From contig CALMBD010000303.1 of assembly GCA_937861115.1 (NCBI GenBank), forward strand, positions 22,181 to 86,180: a stretch of DNA of 64,000 nt, in the 5' to 3' direction. The notes beneath the pieces are model-generated. The model made no database searches. It was not told where the DNA came from and saw only the letters and a program-made list of their open reading frames with translations. The DNA comes from an uncultured Bacteroidota bacterium. Lineage in GTDB: Bacteria > Bacteroidota > Bacteroidia > Chitinophagales > Saprospiraceae. A program made the translations under genes and the position numbers. Of the stretch, positions 60,436 to 64,000 are shown in pieces (position 1 is the stretch's first letter; every line of letters begins with the position of its first letter).

Positions 60436-61017
60436 ATGACGAACAAGGAGCATGATATTCCCGGCGATCCGGGCCACTGGAAAATAACCGAAAGCCGGTA
60501 TGTACTGAACCGGCAACCCTATATGACGCTTCGGGAAGACACTGTTATTTTGCCCACCGGCGCGCAAATCGACGATTACTTTATCTTCGAATATCCCGAC
60601 TGGGTCAACGTACTGGCCGTTACGGCGCAACAGGAGTTTGTGCTGATCCGGCAATACCGCCACGGCATCGCCGGGGTGCACTACGAACTGGCGGGCGGCG
60701 TGGCCGATCCGGGAGAGCCGCACCTGGAAGGCGCCCGGCGCGAGTTGCTGGAAGAAACAGGTTACGGGGGAGGGGAGTGGCAGCCGTGGGTTCAACTATC
60801 GCCTAACCCCGCCACCCACACCAATACCTGCCATATTTTTCTCGCCACAGGCGTGTACAAGGTCGAGGAGCAGCGCCTGGACGCCACCGAAGAAATTTCC
60901 GTACGCCTGCTTACCGCCTCGGAAATGTTGCACATGCTGCGCGGGGGAGGTGTGTCGCAAGCCCTGCACGCGGCCGCTATCTGGCGGTACTTTGCCGAGT
61001 ACGGGTTGCCATTGTAA
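60436..61017 (+). CDS. NUDIX hydrolase
   Basis: A 193-aa protein. The complete Nudix box GVADPGEPHLEGARRELLEETGYG fits GX5EX7REUXEEXGU (about 88-110). The glutamates that bind Mg2+ are present. The upstream strand QQEFVLIRQYRHGI and the TNTCHIFLATGV segment resemble ADP-ribose-type pyrophosphatases, but the true substrate (nucleoside-diphosphate-X) is uncertain. The ATG at 60436 begins MTNKEHDIPGD. The divergent DAACS2 gene starts about 100 nt away. Confidence 0.9.
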   Translation: MTNKEHDIPGDPGHWKITESRYVLNRQPYMTLREDTVILPTGAQIDDYFIFEYPDWVNVLAVTAQQEFVLIRQYRHGIAGVHYELAGGVADPGEPHLEGARRELLEETGYGGGEWQPWVQLSPNPATHTNTCHIFLATGVYKVEEQRLDATEEISVRLLTASEMLHMLRGGGVSQALHAAAIWRYFAEYGLPL

Positions 61018-61057
61018 ATCCTGTAAATCCTGTCTAACAAACCTGTAAATCCTGTCA
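61013..61057. repeat. Three TGTAAATCC short repeats after the NUDIX gene
   Basis: TGTAAATCC occurs at 61013-61021, 61022-61030 and 61044-61052. The first copy contains the NUDIX stop codon (61015-61017). Similar short direct repeats are common in Bacteroidota spacers. Confidence 0.5.
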
Positions 61058-61110
61058 ACTCCCGCAGGTCGTCGTTTTATTGTCCAGCCTTGTCCCGCAT
61101 TTGACTGCCA

Positions 61111-62010
61111 TTATTTGAATCTTTTGCCGGGCACCGCACAACGGAACCGCTCCATTCCTTTCCTGTCCTGCAGGGTCACGAACACGTCGCGCCCGTCTTT
61201 GCCCCCGAAAACGAGGTTGCTGCATTTTTTTCCTTTCAACACGACCTCCCGCAACAGGCGACCCTCCGGCGACACCACCGCCACGGTTCCCTTTCCCCAG
61301 CGGGTGATGTACAGATTGCCTTCGCGGTCGCATTTCATCCCGTCTAGACCGTTGTCGGCGAATTCGATCAGCAGTTTTTTGTTGGAGACATTGCCCTGCG
61401 CATCCACATCGTAACGCCAAACCCGCCGCTGGACACTCTCGTTGACATACAGGCGCCGCTCGTCGGGACTGAGTTCAATACCGTTGGTGGTGCCCATGCC
61501 TGTCTCCAGCAGCACCGCTTTGCCGCCGGGGTCGATCCGCCACAACTGGCCGCTGCTTTCCGACCATTTGGGATCGGAGGCAAAAACCTGGTCTTTTGCA
61601 TTGATACACAGATCGTTGGGCTGGTTGAACCGCTCTTCGTGGCAAAAAACGCCCACTTCTTTAGTGGCAGGATGCAGGCGCAGGACGTTGTGCCGCGGAA
61701 AATCGGCGAGCAACATATCCCCCTTGCTGTCGAACTGTATGCTGTTGGCAATGCTGCCTTCGGGCAATTCGACGAATAATTCGCAGCTTCCGTCCGAATT
61801 GACCCTGCCGATCGTGCCGTCGCGTAGGTAATTTACCACATAGAGGTTTCCTTTGCTGTCGAATGCCGGGCCCTCGATGTTCCCGGAAAACAGGTTTTCA
61901 GCCGTAAAATCCCGGGCGACGTATAAACCTTCGGCAGGAGGTCGCGTTGTGCAGTACAGGGTTAAAACGGCCAACAGGGTAAGGGAAAGTACAGTCCTGA
62001 GTGTTTTCAT
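61111..62010 (-). CDS. SMP-30/gluconolactonase-like lipoprotein
   Basis: A 299-aa six-bladed-propeller protein from the ATG at 62010 (a GTG two codons upstream is possible). The signal peptide ends near YCTTR (lipobox-like LTLYC), suggesting lipid attachment. Blade phrases include EGPAFDSKGNLYVVNY, NSIQFDSKGDMLLADF, NQPNDLCINAKDQVFASDP and TTNGIELSPDERRLYVNES. The Glu, Asn and Asp ligands of the SMP-30/LRE metal site (Glu in IEGPAFD, Asn in QPNDL, and Asn in TNGIELSPD) can be traced. Homologues hydrolyse lactones; the substrate here is unknown. Confidence 0.8.
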   Translation of the reverse strand: MKTLRTVLSLTLLAVLTLYCTTRPPAEGLYVARDFTAENLFSGNIEGPAFDSKGNLYVVNYLRDGTIGRVNSDGSCELFVELPEGSIANSIQFDSKGDMLLADFPRHNVLRLHPATKEVGVFCHEERFNQPNDLCINAKDQVFASDPKWSESSGQLWRIDPGGKAVLLETGMGTTNGIELSPDERRLYVNESVQRRVWRYDVDAQGNVSNKKLLIEFADNGLDGMKCDREGNLYITRWGKGTVAVVSPEGRLLREVVLKGKKCSNLVFGGKDGRDVFVTLQDRKGMERFRCAVPGKRFK

Positions 62011-62045
62011 GTTCACTATAGATAGATTTGGACAAATTTTTCATG

Positions 62046-62163
62046 AGGTTTCTGCTACGCTCGAAACTTCGACAATGTACAGGGTAGTTTCGAGCGCAGC
62101 GAGAAACCTGTTTAATTCTTTCATATTCAGCGATTTGTCATGTCGAACGAAGTGAGACATCTG
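62046..62163. repeat. Imperfect palindrome and related repeat in the intergenic gap
   Basis: AGGTTTCTGCTACGCTCGAAACT (62046-62068) is mirrored by AGTTTCGAGCGCAGCGAGAAACCT (62086-62109) with one bulged base. A related word, CATGTCGAACGAAGTGAGAC, follows at about 62139-62158. Such GTTTC/TCGAAC-type intergenic repeats recur in Bacteroidota genomes. Confidence 0.6.
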
Positions 62164-62219
62164 ATTTGTTTTGAACAAAACCTATACCTAGATCACGCTA
62201 ATTTATACAGCCAGCATCC

Positions 62220-63155
62220 ATGACAAAAACAACGCGCCTCAAACTATTACAACTTTTCACCGGTCTCGCATTCGTGTTTGCGATACTCGCCGCATTCACC
62301 GTCGAAAAGGTACTGCCTTATTACGGAATTAAACCCTACCGGATGGTCGCGGCAGAAAATACCTGGCGTTTTCCGAGGGGATACATGCCTGAAAACTACG
62401 GACTGACCGGCAGGAAAATATCCGTCACAACCCGGGACAGCCTGCAATTGAGCGCCTGGTTTTTACCAGCGCAGGGCGATTCGGTCCGGGGCACGGTGAT
62501 TATGCTGCACGGGATCGGTTCCTGCAAGGAAACGCAGTTTTCCAGGGCTAAAATCCTGGCAGGCAACGGATTCAACAGCGTTGCGCTCGACCTGCGCGCG
62601 CACGGGGAAAGCGAGGGCGAATACTGCACCTTCGGCTTTTATGAAAAGAACGACATCGCCACCGTCGTCGATACGATACAGCGCCTGACCAATGGCAAAC
62701 CCGTCGGCATCTGGGGCGCTTCCCTCGGTGGCGCGGTAGCCTTGCAGGCCATGGGCGCCGACCGGCGTATCGCGTTCGGCATCATCGAGAGCACGTTTGA
62801 CGAATTTGAAAAAGTGGCGGTCGAGTACGGCGCCGACATGATGCTGGGCTTTCGCAGCAAGTGGCTGACGGACCGCGTGATCGGCAAGTCGGGGGACATT
62901 GCCCGTTTTGACCCGCAACAGGTAAAACCCGTGGTGTCAGCGGCTGAAATAAACCGCCCCATGCTGTTCATGCACGGCGACCACGACGATAAAATACCGA
63001 TCGAATTCGGCAGGCGCAATTACGAGGCGGTACCGTCGGCGCAGAAGCAGTGGATCGTGGTTCCGGGTGGCGGCCACAGCAACATCTGGCGGATGTACGG
63101 GGACCAACTGACGGTCCGCACCGTCGATTTTCTGAACAGCCTTGACCTGCACTGA
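62220..63155 (+). CDS. Membrane-anchored alpha/beta hydrolase
   Basis: A 311-aa protein with one N-terminal hydrophobic anchor (FTGLAFVFAILAAFTVEKVL, about 14-33) and an alpha/beta-hydrolase domain. The oxyanion region is HGIGSC, the nucleophile elbow is GASLGG (Ser168), the acid is probably Asp256 in HGDHDDKIP, and the base is His286 in GGGHSNIW. The arrangement resembles BAAT/DLH or serine aminopeptidase-type hydrolases. The substrate is unknown. The PfkB gene begins two bases after its stop codon, so they form an operon. Confidence 0.88.
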   Translation: MTKTTRLKLLQLFTGLAFVFAILAAFTVEKVLPYYGIKPYRMVAAENTWRFPRGYMPENYGLTGRKISVTTRDSLQLSAWFLPAQGDSVRGTVIMLHGIGSCKETQFSRAKILAGNGFNSVALDLRAHGESEGEYCTFGFYEKNDIATVVDTIQRLTNGKPVGIWGASLGGAVALQAMGADRRIAFGIIESTFDEFEKVAVEYGADMMLGFRSKWLTDRVIGKSGDIARFDPQQVKPVVSAAEINRPMLFMHGDHDDKIPIEFGRRNYEAVPSAQKQWIVVPGGGHSNIWRMYGDQLTVRTVDFLNSLDLH

Positions 63156-63157
63156 TC

Positions 63158-64000
63158 ATGGCCGGGACACCGCAATACCTGCTGGTGGGCCATTGCTGCC
63201 ACGACCGGCACGATGACCGGAATACGCTCGGCGGCACGGTCTCCTATGCTGCGCTGGTGGCGCGCCAACTGGGACAGGAGACGGCCGTGCTGACCAGCAC
63301 CGGGCCCGATTTTGAATTTATGGAGGTGTTTCGCGAAAATGGTATAGAGGTGAAGCATATCGCGGCGCCCCGCACCACCGTTTTTGAAAATATCTACCGG
63401 GAAAGCAGCCGGACACAATACCTGCACGCCCGGGCCTCGCCCCTGCTGCCGGAGCATGTTCCCGACCAATGGCGGGCTGCCCCGGTCGTTCAGTTTTGCC
63501 CCATCGCGGATGAAGTCGATTTTTCCCTGCTGCGCGCCTTTTCGGGCAGTCTGACCGCCGCCACCATACAGGGCTGGCTCAGGCAATGGGACCGGCAGGG
63601 ACTCGTATCTCCCAAACCGATGGATTGGTCCCAACTCAAAGGGCTCGATATCGTGGTCATGAGCGATGCCGACATCGCCGGTTTTGAATCGGCCATACCG
63701 ATTATTGCCTCCTGTGTAAAGATCCTGGTGATGACGGAAGGCGCAAACGGGGCAAGGGTATTCCATGACGGCCGGCAACAGCATTTTCCCGCGTTTCCGG
63801 TGGCCGAAGTTGACGCGACCGGCGCCGGCGACGTGTTTGCCACCTCGTTTGTACTGCGCTACGCGCAAACCCGCGACATAGCGACAGCGGCGGTGTTTGC
63901 CAACGCCGCAGCCTCGTTTGTGGTGGAAGGGGCGGGGATCAGCAGGTTGCCTACATGGGAGATGATTGAGAGGAGGGAGCGGGGGTATGGCAACAATTAA
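63158..64000 (+). CDS. PfkB family carbohydrate/nucleoside kinase
   Basis: A 280-aa protein that ends exactly with TAA at the window edge (63998-64000), so it is complete. The N-terminus shows GHCCHDRHDD and LGGTVSYAALVARQLG, the sugar-binding start of ribokinase-type enzymes. The C-terminal PfkB signature DATGAGDVFATSF (219-231) contains the anion hole and the catalytic Asp225. It would phosphorylate a sugar, nucleoside or inositol; the sequence does not say which. Its ATG follows the hydrolase stop by 2 nt. Confidence 0.88.
   Translation: MAGTPQYLLVGHCCHDRHDDRNTLGGTVSYAALVARQLGQETAVLTSTGPDFEFMEVFRENGIEVKHIAAPRTTVFENIYRESSRTQYLHARASPLLPEHVPDQWRAAPVVQFCPIADEVDFSLLRAFSGSLTAATIQGWLRQWDRQGLVSPKPMDWSQLKGLDIVVMSDADIAGFESAIPIIASCVKILVMTEGANGARVFHDGRQQHFPAFPVAEVDATGAGDVFATSFVLRYAQTRDIATAAVFANAAASFVVEGAGISRLPTWEMIERRERGYGNN

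Noticed and set aside
1-64000. tRNA, rRNA, phage or toxin-antitoxin genes
   Set aside because: All spacers over 100 nt were read on both strands; none showed a tRNA cloverleaf, rRNA segment, integrase or small toxin-antitoxin pair that I could support.

Overview
The window is a chromosome segment from a member of the Bacteroidota. Four lines of evidence support this. (1) Several secreted proteins carry C-terminal sorting domains of the type IX secretion system (T9SS). (2) Choice-of-anchor, DUF2007 and SusD-less TonB-receptor families are present. (3) Starts often follow a TAnnTTTG box, the -7 element of the Bacteroidota primary sigma factor. (4) Intergenic regions hold palindromic repeats of a kind common in this phylum. 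Environmental Saprospiria-like bacteria (Lewinella/Haliscomenobacter type) are my best guess, but no rRNA or other phylogenetic marker is present to prove it. I see no phage, IS transposase, plasmid, tRNA, rRNA or CRISPR array. Most of the window is chromosomal housekeeping and surface/envelope genes.

Layout. 1-7.4 kb: a truncated secreted DUF11-like protein, a PlsC acyltransferase, a CBS-domain cystathionine beta-synthase, a MITE-like palindromic unit, and a giant TraB/GumN-domain protein. 7.4-14.1 kb: a 1,639-aa choice-of-anchor L / Ig-like T9SS cargo, then a three-gene lipoprotein operon for copper/heme (metal-binding protein, SCO, cytochrome c). 14.3-25.3 kb: purB, a GT-C-like membrane protein, a choice-of-anchor B T9SS cargo, a bile-acid-type symporter, an RMD1/DUF155 protein, a YncE/BtuG-like lipoprotein behind a cobalamin riboswitch, DinB, rimO and a DUF2007 protein. 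25.4-33.1 kb: a TolB-propeller/amidohydrolase fusion, a polytopic membrane protein, an unknown duplicated Cys-helical secreted protein, a kelch T9SS cargo, a repeat cluster, and ccmE. 33.2-41.7 kb: a TauBC/SsuBC-like ABC importer without a binding protein, a membrane-tethered REC-AraC regulator, another membrane protein, an aspartate aminotransferase, a membrane-anchored Ppx/GppA-like protein, and an outer-membrane protein. 42-50 kb: a TonB-dependent receptor, ccmF and mutS. 50-64 kb: an ABC-2 exporter operon, lpdA, an unknown secreted protein, a DAACS-MFS transporter operon and a second DAACS symporter, a NUDIX hydrolase, an SMP-30-like lipoprotein, an alpha/beta hydrolase and a PfkB kinase.

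How parts fit. ccmE, ccmF, the cytochrome c lipoprotein, SCO and the metal-binding lipoprotein together indicate aerobic c-type cytochrome biogenesis and copper delivery to an oxidase. The riboswitch plus BtuG-like lipoprotein points to surface capture of cobalamin. Secreted T9SS cargo, TonB receptor, BASS, DAACS and MFS transporters describe a surface-active heterotroph that takes up organic acids or amino acids. The observations most worth following are: the riboswitch-controlled solitary BtuG-like gene, the kinase-less membrane REC-AraC regulator, the CxxxY-type CcmE, the duplicated secreted Cys-helical protein, the TraB/GumN giant, the extended ABC permease, and several palindromic repeat families, one of which supplies a gene's stop codon.
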